Shown here piece by piece: positions 51,232 through 59,723 of a stretch of DNA of 64,000 nucleotides. Numbering within the stretch: position 1 is the stretch's first letter; the number at the start of each line of letters is the position of its first letter. Origin of the DNA: Anaerozeibacter sp031551775 (GTDB taxonomy: Bacteria; Bacillota; Clostridia; Christensenellales; Aristaeellaceae); contig JAVBND010000079.1 of the NCBI GenBank assembly GCA_031551775.1, forward strand, positions 1-64,000, in the 5' to 3' direction. Below the pieces are notes generated by a model that was not told the DNA's origin, searched no databases, and saw only the letters and a program-made list of their open reading frames with translations. Position numbers and translations under genes: made by a program.

Positions 51232-52197
51232 TCACTGCTCGGACGGTACGGGCAATTGGTTCTTCTTCTGTTGCTTGAGCAGCGTGTCCATGCCCACCGC
51301 GAACACCAGCAGCAGTCCCTTGATGACGTTCTGGTAGTAGTCGCCGACGTTGAGCAGCACCAAGCCGTTGTTGAGGATGCCCAGGATCAGCACGCCCATC
51401 AGCACGCCCATCACGCGTCCCTCGCCGCCCTGGATGGAAACGCCGCCCAGCACCGTGGCGGTCAAGATGTCCATCTCCGAGCCGATGCCGGTGGTGGGGT
51501 TGCCGCTGTTGACGCGCGAGAGCATGATGATGCCCGCGATGGAGGTGAAGAAGCCGCAAATCGTGAACACCATGATCTTCATGCGTTTGACGTTGATGCC
51601 GCTGAGCCGCGCGGCTTCCTCGTTGCCGCCCACGGCGTACACGTAGCGCCCGAAGTAGGTCTTGTTCAGCAGGAACGCGCCGATGAGCGCGCACACCAGC
51701 ATGATGATGATGGGGATCGGGATCACGCCGAGGTACCCCTGGCCGATCTTGTTAAAGCCCTGCGGCAGCCCCGAGATGGGCATGCCGCCCGACAGGATGT
51801 TCGAAATGCCCTTGAGCACCTGCTGCATGGCCAGCGTGACGATGATGGAGTTGATCTTCAGCCCCGTCATTACGACGCCGTTGATCAGACCGATGCCGGT
51901 GCCGGTCAGGACGCCGAAGAGCACCGCCCATACCGGCGGCACCTGAAGCTTGACCATGAGAAAAGCCACCACGACGCCCACAATGGAAATCTGGGAGCCC
52001 ACCGACAGGTCGAGGTTGCCGGACAGCAGCACAAACGTGATACCCACGGCCACGATGGCGTTCATGCTGATTTGGCGCAGCACGTTCAGGAAGTTGTCGC
52101 CTGTAAAGAAGCTCCTGGTCGCCGTGGAAAAGATCAGAATCAGTAGCAGCAGGATAAAAAAGATACCATATTTCTTGAAAAGTGACATCAGTTTCAT
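51232..52197 (-). CDS. CUT2 ABC transporter permease
   Basis: A 321-residue RbsC-type permease with about nine to ten helices. Features: VGITFVLLSGNLDLSVGSQI, NGVVMTGLKINSIIVTLAM and TVLGGVSIQGGEGRVMGVLMG. It is the only permease in this operon and should form a homodimer, unlike the two-permease importer at 25925-27946. ATG at 52197 overlaps the ATPase stop in ATGA. Confidence 0.94.
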   Translation of the reverse strand: MKLMSLFKKYGIFFILLLLILIFSTATRSFFTGDNFLNVLRQISMNAIVAVGITFVLLSGNLDLSVGSQISIVGVVVAFLMVKLQVPPVWAVLFGVLTGTGIGLINGVVMTGLKINSIIVTLAMQQVLKGISNILSGGMPISGLPQGFNKIGQGYLGVIPIPIIIMLVCALIGAFLLNKTYFGRYVYAVGGNEEAARLSGINVKRMKIMVFTICGFFTSIAGIIMLSRVNSGNPTTGIGSEMDILTATVLGGVSIQGGEGRVMGVLMGVLILGILNNGLVLLNVGDYYQNVIKGLLLVFAVGMDTLLKQQKKNQLPVPSEQ

Positions 52198-53699
52198 ACG
52201 ACTTCTCTCCTTGCCGGTGTGTTGCCCGATGCGTCGCTCGCCAATTCCAGGATGCGGCTTTGGGTGAACTCACCCTTGTTCAGAAAGCCCGTGAGGCGCC
52301 CCTCGCACATGACCATGATGCGGTCGGAGATGCCCATGACTTCCTCCATGTCGGAGGAGATCACCATCACCGCGATGCCTTCGTCCACGAGGCTCATGAT
52401 GAGCTTGTAGATCTCCTGCTTCGCGCCCACGTCGATGCCGCGCGTGGGTTCGTCGAAGATCAGCACTTTGGAATCCGTCGCCAACCACTTGGCCAGCGCC
52501 ACTTTCTGCTGGTTGCCGCCGGACAGGTTTTTCACCAACTGCGAAAGGTTTGGCGCCTTGATCCGAAGCGCCTCGGCGAAGCGCGCGGCCTCCCTGTTCT
52601 CGCTCTGGCGGTTCACCACCATGAGCTTTGAGATGCGCTTGAGAATCGCGATGGAGATGTTGTCCTTGATGGGCAACTCCAGAAGCACGCCCTGACCCTT
52701 GCGATCCTCAGGGATCAGCCCCAGGCCCAGGGCGATGGCCGCCTCGGGGGACGCGATATCGGCCTTGCTGCCAAAGACCCGCACCTCGCCGCCGCGTTTT
52801 TTGTCCGCGCCGAAGATCGCTCGGGCGAGTTCCGTGCGCCCCGCGCCCACCAGCCCGGCCACGCCCAGCACCTCGCCGCGCCTCAGGTCAAAGCTGATGT
52901 CGTGAAACCCGTCGCCCGAGAGGCGCGTGACCGACAGCGCCACGTCGCCGACCCCGGATTCGTGGGTCGGATAGGTTTCCACCAGTTCGCGCCCGACCAT
53001 CAGGCTGACCAGCTCGTGGCGCGTCAGCCCCTCGATTTGCCGGGTCGCGATGTAGCGCCCGTCCCGCAAAACACTGACGCGGTCGGCAATCTGGAACACC
53101 TCGTCGATGCGGTGGGAGATGTAGACCACCGTCACCCCGCGCGCCTTGAGCGTGCCCACCATCTTCAGCAACTGGATGGACTCGGCCTCGCTCAGGGAAG
53201 AGGTGGGTTCGTCCATGATTAGAATCTTGAGATCCCTGGAGACCGCCTTGGCGATCTCGACCATCTGCCGCTGGCCCATGGACAGCTCGTCGATCAGCGC
53301 GCCGGGATCTATGGGCATGCTGAGTTCGTCGAGCAGCGCTTTGGCCTTGCGCGCGGCTGTTTTGGCTTCGTAAAAGCGCCCGGAGATCCGGTCGCCCAGG
53401 CAGATGTTTTCAGCCACGCTCAGGCGCGGTACCAGGTTCAGTTCCTGGTAGATCACCTCAATGCCCAGTGACCTGGAGAGTTTGGGCGTGAGATGCTTGT
53501 GCCGCGCGTCCGAGACTTGGACCGTTCCGCTGTCCGGCGCGACCGCCCCGGCCACAACCTTGATCAAAGTGGACTTGCCCGCGCCGTTTTCTCCCATCAG
53601 CGCGTGCACCTCGCCCTGCTCGACCTCAATGGACACGTCATTGAGCGCGACCACGCCGGGGTAGGTCTTGGTGATGTTCTTGACCGCCAACAGAGCCAA
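52194..53699 (-). CDS. CUT2 ABC transporter ATPase, canonical double NBD
   Basis: A 501-residue RbsA/MglA-type ATPase. NBD1: GENGAGKST, LSMGQRQMVEIAKAV, IMDEPTSSLS, VYISHRIDEVFQ. NBD2: GLVGAGRTELARAI, LSGGNQQKVALAKWL, IFDEPTRGIDVGAK. All motifs are intact. The start codon is TTG at 53699 with GGGGG 8 bases upstream. It energises the permease at 51232 and lies two genes downstream of the degenerate homologue at 54904, so this operon encodes one active and one inactive ATPase of the same family. Confidence 0.96.
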   Translation of the reverse strand: MALLAVKNITKTYPGVVALNDVSIEVEQGEVHALMGENGAGKSTLIKVVAGAVAPDSGTVQVSDARHKHLTPKLSRSLGIEVIYQELNLVPRLSVAENICLGDRISGRFYEAKTAARKAKALLDELSMPIDPGALIDELSMGQRQMVEIAKAVSRDLKILIMDEPTSSLSEAESIQLLKMVGTLKARGVTVVYISHRIDEVFQIADRVSVLRDGRYIATRQIEGLTRHELVSLMVGRELVETYPTHESGVGDVALSVTRLSGDGFHDISFDLRRGEVLGVAGLVGAGRTELARAIFGADKKRGGEVRVFGSKADIASPEAAIALGLGLIPEDRKGQGVLLELPIKDNISIAILKRISKLMVVNRQSENREAARFAEALRIKAPNLSQLVKNLSGGNQQKVALAKWLATDSKVLIFDEPTRGIDVGAKQEIYKLIMSLVDEGIAVMVISSDMEEVMGISDRIMVMCEGRLTGFLNKGEFTQSRILELASDASGNTPARREVV

Positions 53700-53723
53700 T
53701 CGCGATACCCCCTATCGATAAAA

Positions 53724-53749
53724 CAGGGGGCGGGCACCGCCCGCCCCTG
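53724..53749 (-). terminator. Attenuating hairpin between binding protein and ATPase genes
   Basis: A perfect 9-bp stem GGGGCGGGC/GCCCGCCCC with an ACC loop, followed on the minus strand by TGTTTTAT. It lies 22 bases after the binding-protein stop and inside the operon, so it probably lowers expression of the ATPase and permease relative to the binding protein. Confidence 0.8.
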
Positions 53750-53770
53750 ACTTGGATTGATGTGTTGGGT

Positions 53771-54772
53771 TTACGCCCCGAGCTTTGAGAGGATATCGCC
53801 CACGTTGCTTGCGTCCACCAACTGGTTTTCGGGGCCGACGAAGGGCTTGCCCTGCATGACGTCCTCGCCGTTGTAAACCTTGAGCAGCGTGTTGAAGATG
53901 AAGCTGGGCAGTTCGGCGTTGCCCATGTATACGTCGCCGCGCAGAATAGAGCCTTCCTGGATGGCCTTGAGCGCGTCCACGGAGCAGTCGGCGCCGTAAA
54001 CCGCGAAGTCGTCGGTGGCCTTGCCCGCGCCCTTAACCGCTTCCACCACGCCCAGGGCCGCTGCGTCGTTCACCGCAAAAATGATCTTGATGTCGGGGTT
54101 GGCCTGCAGCAGGTTCTCGGCGGCGGTCATGCCGTCGGGGCTGGTCTCGCCCTTGGCGCGACCGACGATCTGGGCGCTCGGGCAAACTTCGCTCAGGCCC
54201 TTCTCAAAGCCCGCCTCGCGCTGCTGAAGCGTCTGGTTGTATTGATTGTTCACGATGCCAACCTTGGTCGGGGCGTCCTGGCCGAAGTGGTCGATTGCCC
54301 ACTGACCGGCCGCCTTGCCCAGCGTGTAGCCCACGTCGAACTGGTCGGCGTTGACATAGGCGTCGAAGGTGTCGGTGTGGCCGCTGCCGCACACAACCTT
54401 GATGCCCTTTTGCCGGAGCTGCTCGGCGTACTCGGAAATGCCCTTGGCGTCCACCGGGTCGAGGTAGAGCACGTTCACGCCCGATACCATGAAGTTCTCG
54501 ATGTCGGACATCTGCTTGGCCGGGTCGTTGTTGGCGTCCTGAATCATGATCTTAACGCCCAGTTCCTCGGCGTAGCTTTTCCAGTTTTCGGTCAGCCATG
54601 TGTAGAAGGGGTTGGCGGCTATGGAAGTGGGCGAGAATCCGATCACACAGTCCAGCTTGAGATCGTTGACTTCAGCCTTGGCGGCTTCGTTGACCGATTG
54701 GGCGACCACCATCGGAATGGCGGCGCTGACCAGCAGTGCGATGAGCAGAAAGATAACGCCAAACTTTTTCAT
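53771..54772 (-). CDS. Periplasmic-type sugar-binding protein
   Basis: A 333-residue type 1 (ribose-binding-like) substrate-binding protein. The signal peptide MKKFGVIFLLIALLVSAAIP runs to about VVAQS, with no Cys for lipidation. Features: CVIGFSPTSIAANPFYTWLT, NVLYLDPVDAKGISEYAEQL, and IIFAVNDAAALGVVEAVKGA in the hinge region. ATG at 54772 has AGGAGG upstream. It belongs with the ATPase and permease downstream and probably also informs the two-component system upstream. Ligand unknown, likely a monosaccharide or small oligosaccharide. Confidence 0.93.
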   Translation of the reverse strand: MKKFGVIFLLIALLVSAAIPMVVAQSVNEAAKAEVNDLKLDCVIGFSPTSIAANPFYTWLTENWKSYAEELGVKIMIQDANNDPAKQMSDIENFMVSGVNVLYLDPVDAKGISEYAEQLRQKGIKVVCGSGHTDTFDAYVNADQFDVGYTLGKAAGQWAIDHFGQDAPTKVGIVNNQYNQTLQQREAGFEKGLSEVCPSAQIVGRAKGETSPDGMTAAENLLQANPDIKIIFAVNDAAALGVVEAVKGAGKATDDFAVYGADCSVDALKAIQEGSILRGDVYMGNAELPSFIFNTLLKVYNGEDVMQGKPFVGPENQLVDASNVGDILSKLGA

Positions 54773-54903
54773 GGTATTTCCTCCTTTGATCCTATGTTGC
54801 ACTTGGCGTGCGAACTGTATTCATTATGACGAAACAAGAAGCAAATTGTTAGGCGTCTGGATTCAGAAAAGGAGGATTTTTTTCAGATTCTGCGCTGGTA
54901 ATA

Positions 54904-56349
54904 TCAAGCGCGGCCTTTCGGTCCGAGGTCGCGGACAAGCATGGATGCGGGACATTCGTGAACCAGGCGTCCCCTGTCAAGCACGATCACGCGGTCGGCG
55001 ATCTCCATGGCCTCCACGACATTCGAGCAAAACAGAAGCACGGCGCTGCCCTGATCGGTCAATTCGCGCAGGAACGCGTGGTAGCGTCGGCGCCAGGCGG
55101 CGTCGCCCGTGTGCGCCGGCGCCGCCGAGAGCATGACGCGCGGCCTGAGCACCCGCCAGCGCGCGAGCGAAACCGCCATCCGTGCGGACTTGGGCAGGTC
55201 CGACAGGGGACGTTCCCGAGTGGAATACGCAAATCCCGCGTCCTCGGTCACGAAACGCCTGAGCCCCGATCGGACAAACACGGAGCCCAGCCGCGCGTAG
55301 GCGTGCATCAGCAGGTTGTCCGACACACTCAGATTTAAAAACAGTTGCCGCCTGACGTCGAGCATCACGCCAAACCCCGCTCTGATCGCCGCGCCCGGTG
55401 ACGAAAGGCATACCGGCTCGCCGCATACGCGCACGTCACCGCCAGTCGCCGGGTCCGAATCGTCTCCCAGCAGCGCGCCCAGAAGCGCGTGCCGGCTCAC
55501 GTTATCCCGGTCCATCACCGCCACAATCTCCCCCTTGGCGAGCGAGAAGGAGAGGTCTCTGAGCGCCTGGCGCGTGTTCAGAGAGCGGACTTCAAGCGCG
55601 TTCTCGCCCGGCATCGCCCGCCCGGCGGGCAGCGGCAGCGCGGGAAACCCCACCGCCAGCGTGGACACCGCCTCGGCGCTTAGCGCGGCCGAGTGCAGCG
55701 TCCCGACGCTCATTCCGCCCCGAAATACCACCACGCGCGTCGATGCCGCCATGAGCGGCGAGTACTGTCTGCCCGTCACAATCAGGCTCACGCCGTCGCG
55801 GTTGAGCGAATCGAGCAGGCGGATCAGCGTGCCCAGTTCCTTTTCCGAGCAATGCTCGGAGATGTCGTCAAGCACGATCACGCGCGCGCCCTTGATCCTG
55901 GCGATGGCCAGTTCCAACATCCGCAGGTGCGCGAACCCCACCCGCTCGGCCGGGAGTGCCGGGTCGATGGGCAGGGCGAGCGTCCCGATGACGCGGCGCG
56001 CGTTTTCCTCCATGCGTTTTCGATCAACCAGCGTGAAGCGCCGTTTGCGAAGCCGGAAATCCATGTTCTCGGCAACCGAGAGGTTCGGTATCCACAGGGA
56101 TTTTCGGCTCACCCGGTGAAAGCCCAGACGCCGCGCTTCGTCGGGCGAGCCGGGGGCGATCCTCCGCCCGTCCAAAACCAGGTTGCCTCCAAACACGCGC
56201 TCGCCCATCAGCGCGCGCACGCAATCGGACAGCCCCGAGCCGGGCAAGCCCACAAACCCAACGGTCTCGCCTTCATTCACAGAGAAGCAGCCGTAGCGCA
56301 AGCCATCCTCACAGGAGAGCTCGCTGGCCCACAGAATCTCCCGCGTCAT
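54904..56349 (-). CDS. Degenerate double-NBD ABC protein (pseudo-ATPase), second copy
   Basis: A 481-residue RbsA/MglA-shaped protein with every catalytic motif lost. NBD1 (about 1-235): the P-loop reads GLPGSGLSD, so the Walker A Lys is Leu; the Q-loop region is FHRVSRKSLWIPNLSV; the signature reads VGFAHLRM; Walker B is VLDDISE; the H-loop His is replaced in IVTGRQYSP. NBD2 (about 250-481): P-loop VMDRDNVSRHALL, signature LSDLPKSARM, Walker B MLSAAPAH, H-loop FCSNVVEAM. The fold pattern (LSVAEN, helical signature region) is still clear. ATG at 56349 overlaps the kinase stop in ATGA, as in the copy at 3300. Both copies share an RQL-Y/F-x2-L-S/T motif in NBD2. I infer a non-catalytic signalling partner of the kinase. 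Confidence 0.86.
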   Translation of the reverse strand: MTREILWASELSCEDGLRYGCFSVNEGETVGFVGLPGSGLSDCVRALMGERVFGGNLVLDGRRIAPGSPDEARRLGFHRVSRKSLWIPNLSVAENMDFRLRKRRFTLVDRKRMEENARRVIGTLALPIDPALPAERVGFAHLRMLELAIARIKGARVIVLDDISEHCSEKELGTLIRLLDSLNRDGVSLIVTGRQYSPLMAASTRVVVFRGGMSVGTLHSAALSAEAVSTLAVGFPALPLPAGRAMPGENALEVRSLNTRQALRDLSFSLAKGEIVAVMDRDNVSRHALLGALLGDDSDPATGGDVRVCGEPVCLSSPGAAIRAGFGVMLDVRRQLFLNLSVSDNLLMHAYARLGSVFVRSGLRRFVTEDAGFAYSTRERPLSDLPKSARMAVSLARWRVLRPRVMLSAAPAHTGDAAWRRRYHAFLRELTDQGSAVLLFCSNVVEAMEIADRVIVLDRGRLVHECPASMLVRDLGPKGRA

Positions 56350-57146
56350 GCCGTCCCCCTCGGAAAGGGCAGCGACAACTCGACGTCGGTGCCCACGCTC
56401 AGCGTACTTTGGACGATCAGGCCGTACATCTGCCCAAAGCACAGCTTCACGCGCTCGTTGACGTTGCTCAGGCCGATCGATCCGCCCTTGGGCACCGCGC
56501 GTATCCCTTCGGCCAGTTTTCTGTGCAGCTCGCCCAGCGCCTGATCGTCCATCCCCACGCCGTCGTCCGACACCCGGATTACAAGCCGGTGCCCGGTGGT
56601 GAACACGCACAGATGGATGCGCCCCCCGCCGAGTTTGCCCTCAAGCCCATGGTAGATCGCGTTTTCCACCAGCGGCTGAAGCGATAGGACGGGCAGTTCG
56701 TAGCTCAGCAGCGCGTCGTTGGGCTCAATCGACTCCTCATAGGCGAACCGCGCGCCGAAGCGGTAGGTCTGGATCTTCATGTAGTCATGTAGGTTATTGA
56801 GTTCCTGCTCCAGCGTCACCATCTGCCCGGGCACGTTGATGCGGTAGCGGAAGAGCCTGGACAGCGCCTCCACCATGTCGGCGGTCTCGGGCGCGTCCTC
56901 GATCAGCGCCTTGCCCCGTATGGCGTCCAGCGTGTTGTACAGGAAATGCGGGTTGATCTGGCTCTGCAGCGCCGACAATTCGGTTTGCCTGTTGATCAGC
57001 TCGCGCTGATATTTTTCGTCCAGGCTCCGGCTGTAACCCTCAAGCAGGCGTCTCGCCTCGGAAAGCTCGCGCTGTGTGTATAGAAAGACACGCGGGGAAC
57101 CGTCCTCCATCGCGGCCCGTATCAGTTCAATCTTGCGGCTTTTCAT
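56346..57146 (-). CDS. Soluble sensor histidine kinase, YesM type, no membrane helices
   Basis: A 266-residue kinase of the LytS/YesM class. There is no hydrophobic segment, so it is cytoplasmic. Residues 25-60 look like a coiled coil (TQRELSEARRLLEGYSRSLD), then H68 in LQSQINPHFLYNTLDAIRG, and the ATP-binding domain with LQPLVENAIYHGLEGKLGGG and DDGVGM. Classic YesM kinases are membrane proteins with an external sensory part; this one keeps only the catalytic core. ATG at 57146 has GGTGG upstream; it is 13 bases after the response regulator. The signal must come from an interacting protein, and the translationally coupled pseudo-ATPase is the best candidate. Confidence 0.9.
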   Translation of the reverse strand: MKSRKIELIRAAMEDGSPRVFLYTQRELSEARRLLEGYSRSLDEKYQRELINRQTELSALQSQINPHFLYNTLDAIRGKALIEDAPETADMVEALSRLFRYRINVPGQMVTLEQELNNLHDYMKIQTYRFGARFAYEESIEPNDALLSYELPVLSLQPLVENAIYHGLEGKLGGGRIHLCVFTTGHRLVIRVSDDGVGMDDQALGELHRKLAEGIRAVPKGGSIGLSNVNERVKLCFGQMYGLIVQSTLSVGTDVELSLPFPRGTA

Positions 57147-57159
57147 CGTGCCACCGCCT

Positions 57160-58722
57160 TCACGCGTTCAGCGCGCGGAACTGCGTGGGCAGGATGCCGA
57201 TCTGCGCCTTGAATACCTTGCTGAAATGCTTGGGATCGGCGTAGCCCACGCGGTAGGCGATCTCGGAAATGTTGAGCTTGGGGTCCCTGAGAAGCTTGCG
57301 CGCTTCGGCCATTCTCAAATCCATGGTGTACTGACTGATGGTTATGCCCGTCTCCTTCTTGAACAGGCCGCTCAGGTACACAGGTGAAAGTCCCACGAAC
57401 GCCGCCAGTTGGTCCAGGTAGAGTTCCTCGGCGAAGTGCTGGCGGATGTACTGCTGCGCGCGCAGGACCGGCCAGTTCTGCTGCGCCTTTTTTTCACTAA
57501 GGCAGGCGCGAACAAATTGGGTCAGTTCGTCGCGTAAAAGCTCGTCAATGGCCGTGATGCGAAACGCGCTTTGCATGCGCTGTTCGATTTCGGCGCGCGA
57601 CGCCTCCACGCACTCGCGCGGCATGCCCGCCTCGACCGCGCAGCGGAAAAAACGGCGCGCGAAGGCCTGACGCTCAAGCACGCGCTGGCGCGCGCTGAGC
57701 GCGGGGTCCTGAAGCTGATGAAGCGCCTCGTCCAGCCAGACGAGCAGCCGGTCGTCGGCGTAAGCCTGAAGGATCTGCGGCAGCTGCTGCCACGCGACCT
57801 GGGGCTCGCGCGCCGCCTGCGCTTCCTCGCGCGCGCTGTAGAGGCGGTCCACCCCGCCAAACATGCGCTCGTAAAGCGCGCCTTCCGCCAGCGCCATGCT
57901 GCGCGTGAGGCCTGTGACCGCGCCTTCCGCCGAGCCGACGCCCAGCGTGACGTGCAGGTTCTCGTAGGGCTCGGTTATGCCCAGCATCTCCTCAAACACG
58001 TACTTCAGTTCCCGCTGGCCCGCTTCAGGCTTGTCCTTCTTGAAATTCATAACCAGCGCGCTGCGCTGGCCGACGTGCGCCAGCGCCAGCTCGTACCCCT
58101 TGCGGCGGGTGACCTCCAGCACTTCGCCGAGCTTCTTTTGAACGATGGGCAGGATGGAGGCGTCGGCTTCCGCGTCGCCGTCCATGTCAAAGGCAAAAAC
58201 CGCGCACACCATCAGCCCCGGCGTGAGCCTCAGCCCGTAGGCGCGGTTGACCTGATCCATGCCTGTGTGCGCCAGCTCGCCCAGCATCAGGTCGCGGGGC
58301 AGGCGCTGCGCGTCCTTGCGCGCTGTCACTTCCCCCGCCGCGCCGCCGTCGATCTCGCGGCATATCCTTGAAAGTGTATTGTTGAGTTCCTGCTTGCCGA
58401 TGGGTTTGAGCAGGTAGTCCTCCACGCCAAACTTGATCGCGCTGTAGGCATAGTCAAAATGCTTGTGGCCGCTCACAATCACAAAGCGCGTTCGGGCATT
58501 GCCCGCCGCGCGCACGCGCTCGACGATCTCCAGGCCGTCCAGACCCGGCATCCGAATATCGGTTATGACGATATCGGGCGACAACTTCTCGATCAGCGCC
58601 AGGGCGCTAACGCCGTCACCGGCCTCACCCACCAGTTCCAGGCCGAACCCCGGGAAGTCAATCAGCTTCTTGAGCAGTTCGAGTACCAATGGCTCATCGT
58701 CCGCCAACAGCAACCGCGCCAT
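57160..58722 (-). CDS. Response regulator, YesN type (REC + AraC HTH), second sensory triad
   Basis: A 520-residue response regulator with receiver residues D8 D9 and phosphoacceptor D55 in IVITDIRMP, and a C-terminal AraC domain (LYLDQLAAFVGLSPVYLSGLF; NISEIAYRVGYADPKHFSKVF). ATG at 58722 has AAGGAG 9 bases upstream. It is the first gene of a seven-gene operon that continues with kinase, pseudo-ATPase, binding protein, ATPase, permease and esterase. It probably activates the operon when the imported sugar is present. A promoter is not clear; the tmRNA terminator lies directly upstream. Confidence 0.93.
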   Translation of the reverse strand: MARLLLADDEPLVLELLKKLIDFPGFGLELVGEAGDGVSALALIEKLSPDIVITDIRMPGLDGLEIVERVRAAGNARTRFVIVSGHKHFDYAYSAIKFGVEDYLLKPIGKQELNNTLSRICREIDGGAAGEVTARKDAQRLPRDLMLGELAHTGMDQVNRAYGLRLTPGLMVCAVFAFDMDGDAEADASILPIVQKKLGEVLEVTRRKGYELALAHVGQRSALVMNFKKDKPEAGQRELKYVFEEMLGITEPYENLHVTLGVGSAEGAVTGLTRSMALAEGALYERMFGGVDRLYSAREEAQAAREPQVAWQQLPQILQAYADDRLLVWLDEALHQLQDPALSARQRVLERQAFARRFFRCAVEAGMPRECVEASRAEIEQRMQSAFRITAIDELLRDELTQFVRACLSEKKAQQNWPVLRAQQYIRQHFAEELYLDQLAAFVGLSPVYLSGLFKKETGITISQYTMDLRMAEARKLLRDPKLNISEIAYRVGYADPKHFSKVFKAQIGILPTQFRALNA

Positions 58723-58755
58723 CCGCCCCCACTCCTTTCCGGAAAAAATCGCCTT

Positions 58756-58799
58756 AAAAAATAATAAAAGGGCCGGAATCGTCAATGATTACGGCCCTT
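58756..58799 (-). terminator. Rho-independent terminator of ssrA
   Basis: On the minus strand an AAGGGCCG/CGGCCCTT stem (58799-58792 with 58775-58768) with a 16-base loop is followed by TTATTATTTTTT. It begins 4 bases after the CCA end of tmRNA. Confidence 0.85.
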
Positions 58800-58803
58800 C
58801 ATG

Positions 58804-59155
58804 TGGTGGAGGCGAGGGGAATCGAACCCCTGTCCGAAAACCCTGGAACCCGGGCATCTCCGAGCGCAGTCCGCGATTTAACGTTCCCTCTGCCCAGCGC
58901 CCACGGACGGGCTCAGGGGGTCAGTAGCTTCATAAAGTCCCACTTGCGGCAAAGCTTAGGCAAGCTGGTTCCCCGCCTTAATGACGCCGGATTGCTACGC
59001 CGCGGGAGGCTTAGGTCCGACGAGCTGCCTTAAGCGGCAGCCAGAACGAAATTGTTATCGTTCGCAGTTATTGTTTTTCCCCGTTTTTAGGGCGGTCAGG
59101 GGCCGCCGCTCGCTTCCCAAATCCCTCAGATCCCCGTCGAAACCAGTACGCCCCC
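58804..59155 (-). ncRNA. ssrA: tmRNA (transfer-messenger RNA)
   Basis: A 352-nt tmRNA. The 5' end GGGGGCGTACTGGTTTCGAC and the 3' end GGTTCGATTCCCCTCGCC followed by TCCACCA form the tRNA-like part; the 7-bp acceptor stem GGGGGCG/CGCCTCC is complete, and CCA is encoded. The internal reading frame gives the tag ANDNNFVLAAA with resume codon GCG and stop TAA, close to known clostridial tags. With SmpB it frees stalled ribosomes and marks the peptide for proteolysis. It lies downstream of smpB on the same strand. Confidence 0.96.
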
Positions 59156-59189
59156 ATGATGTGGGCCCAATGGGTTGATCAACCTTGCG

Positions 59190-59651
59190 TCAGTACTTCT
59201 CGCGCATCATGCGTTCCATGTCGCGCTGGGCGTCGCGCTTGGCCATATCGTCGCGCTTATCGTAGAGTTTCTTGCCTTTGCAGACCGCAAGTTCCAGCTT
59301 GATTCGACCGTCCTTGAAGTACAGCGAGAGCGGAACCAGCGTTAGGCCCTTTTGCATGATGGCCTGCTCAAGCTTGCGGATCTCGCCTTTGTGCATCAGG
59401 AGGCGCTTGGGGCGCATCGGATCGACATTGAAGATGTTCCCCTTCTCGTAGGGGCTGATGTGCATGCCTTCGGCAAACAACTCGCCCTTGCGAACCTGCG
59501 CAAAGGAATCCTTTAGGTTCACCTGACCCAGACGGATCGACTTGACCTCGGTGCCCTTGAGCTCAAGCCCGGCCTCGTAGGTTTCCTCCACGAAGTAGTC
59601 ATGCCGCGCTTTGCGGTTTTGCGCAATCATTTTGACGCCCTTTTGCGGCAT
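59190..59651 (-). CDS. smpB: SsrA-binding protein SmpB
   Basis: A 153-residue SmpB. Features: IAQNRKARHDYFVEETYEAG, LKGTEVKSIRLGQVNLKDSF and the basic tail KGKKLYDKRDDMAKRDAQRD, which enters the ribosome decoding centre. ATG at 59651 has GGAGGGA upstream; an upstream frame to 59744 overlaps the promoter and is not coding. It binds tmRNA, whose gene starts 35 bases downstream. Confidence 0.97.
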   Translation of the reverse strand: MPQKGVKMIAQNRKARHDYFVEETYEAGLELKGTEVKSIRLGQVNLKDSFAQVRKGELFAEGMHISPYEKGNIFNVDPMRPKRLLMHKGEIRKLEQAIMQKGLTLVPLSLYFKDGRIKLELAVCKGKKLYDKRDDMAKRDAQRDMERMMREKY

Positions 59652-59683
59652 TTGGCTCCCTCCGCTTTCTTCAATGCCTGAAC

Positions 59684-59712
59684 AGTATACCACGTTTTGG
59701 CCGTTTTGTCTA
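59684..59712 (-). promoter_or_regulatory. Sigma-A promoter of smpB
   Basis: On the minus strand, TAGACA (59712-59707) and TATACT (59689-59684) with a 17-base spacer, 32 bases before the smpB start codon. Confidence 0.85.
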
Positions 59713-59723
59713 TGGTTTGCCGT

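Noticed and set aside
50557..52146. Long + strand open frame (529 codons) opposite the esterase and permease genes
   Set aside because: It is the mirror frame of two clear genes in GC-rich DNA; the product is rich in His, Asp, Val and Arg with no domain or ribosome-binding site.
58804..59155. Short open frames across the ssrA gene
   Set aside because: The sequence is fully explained as tmRNA.
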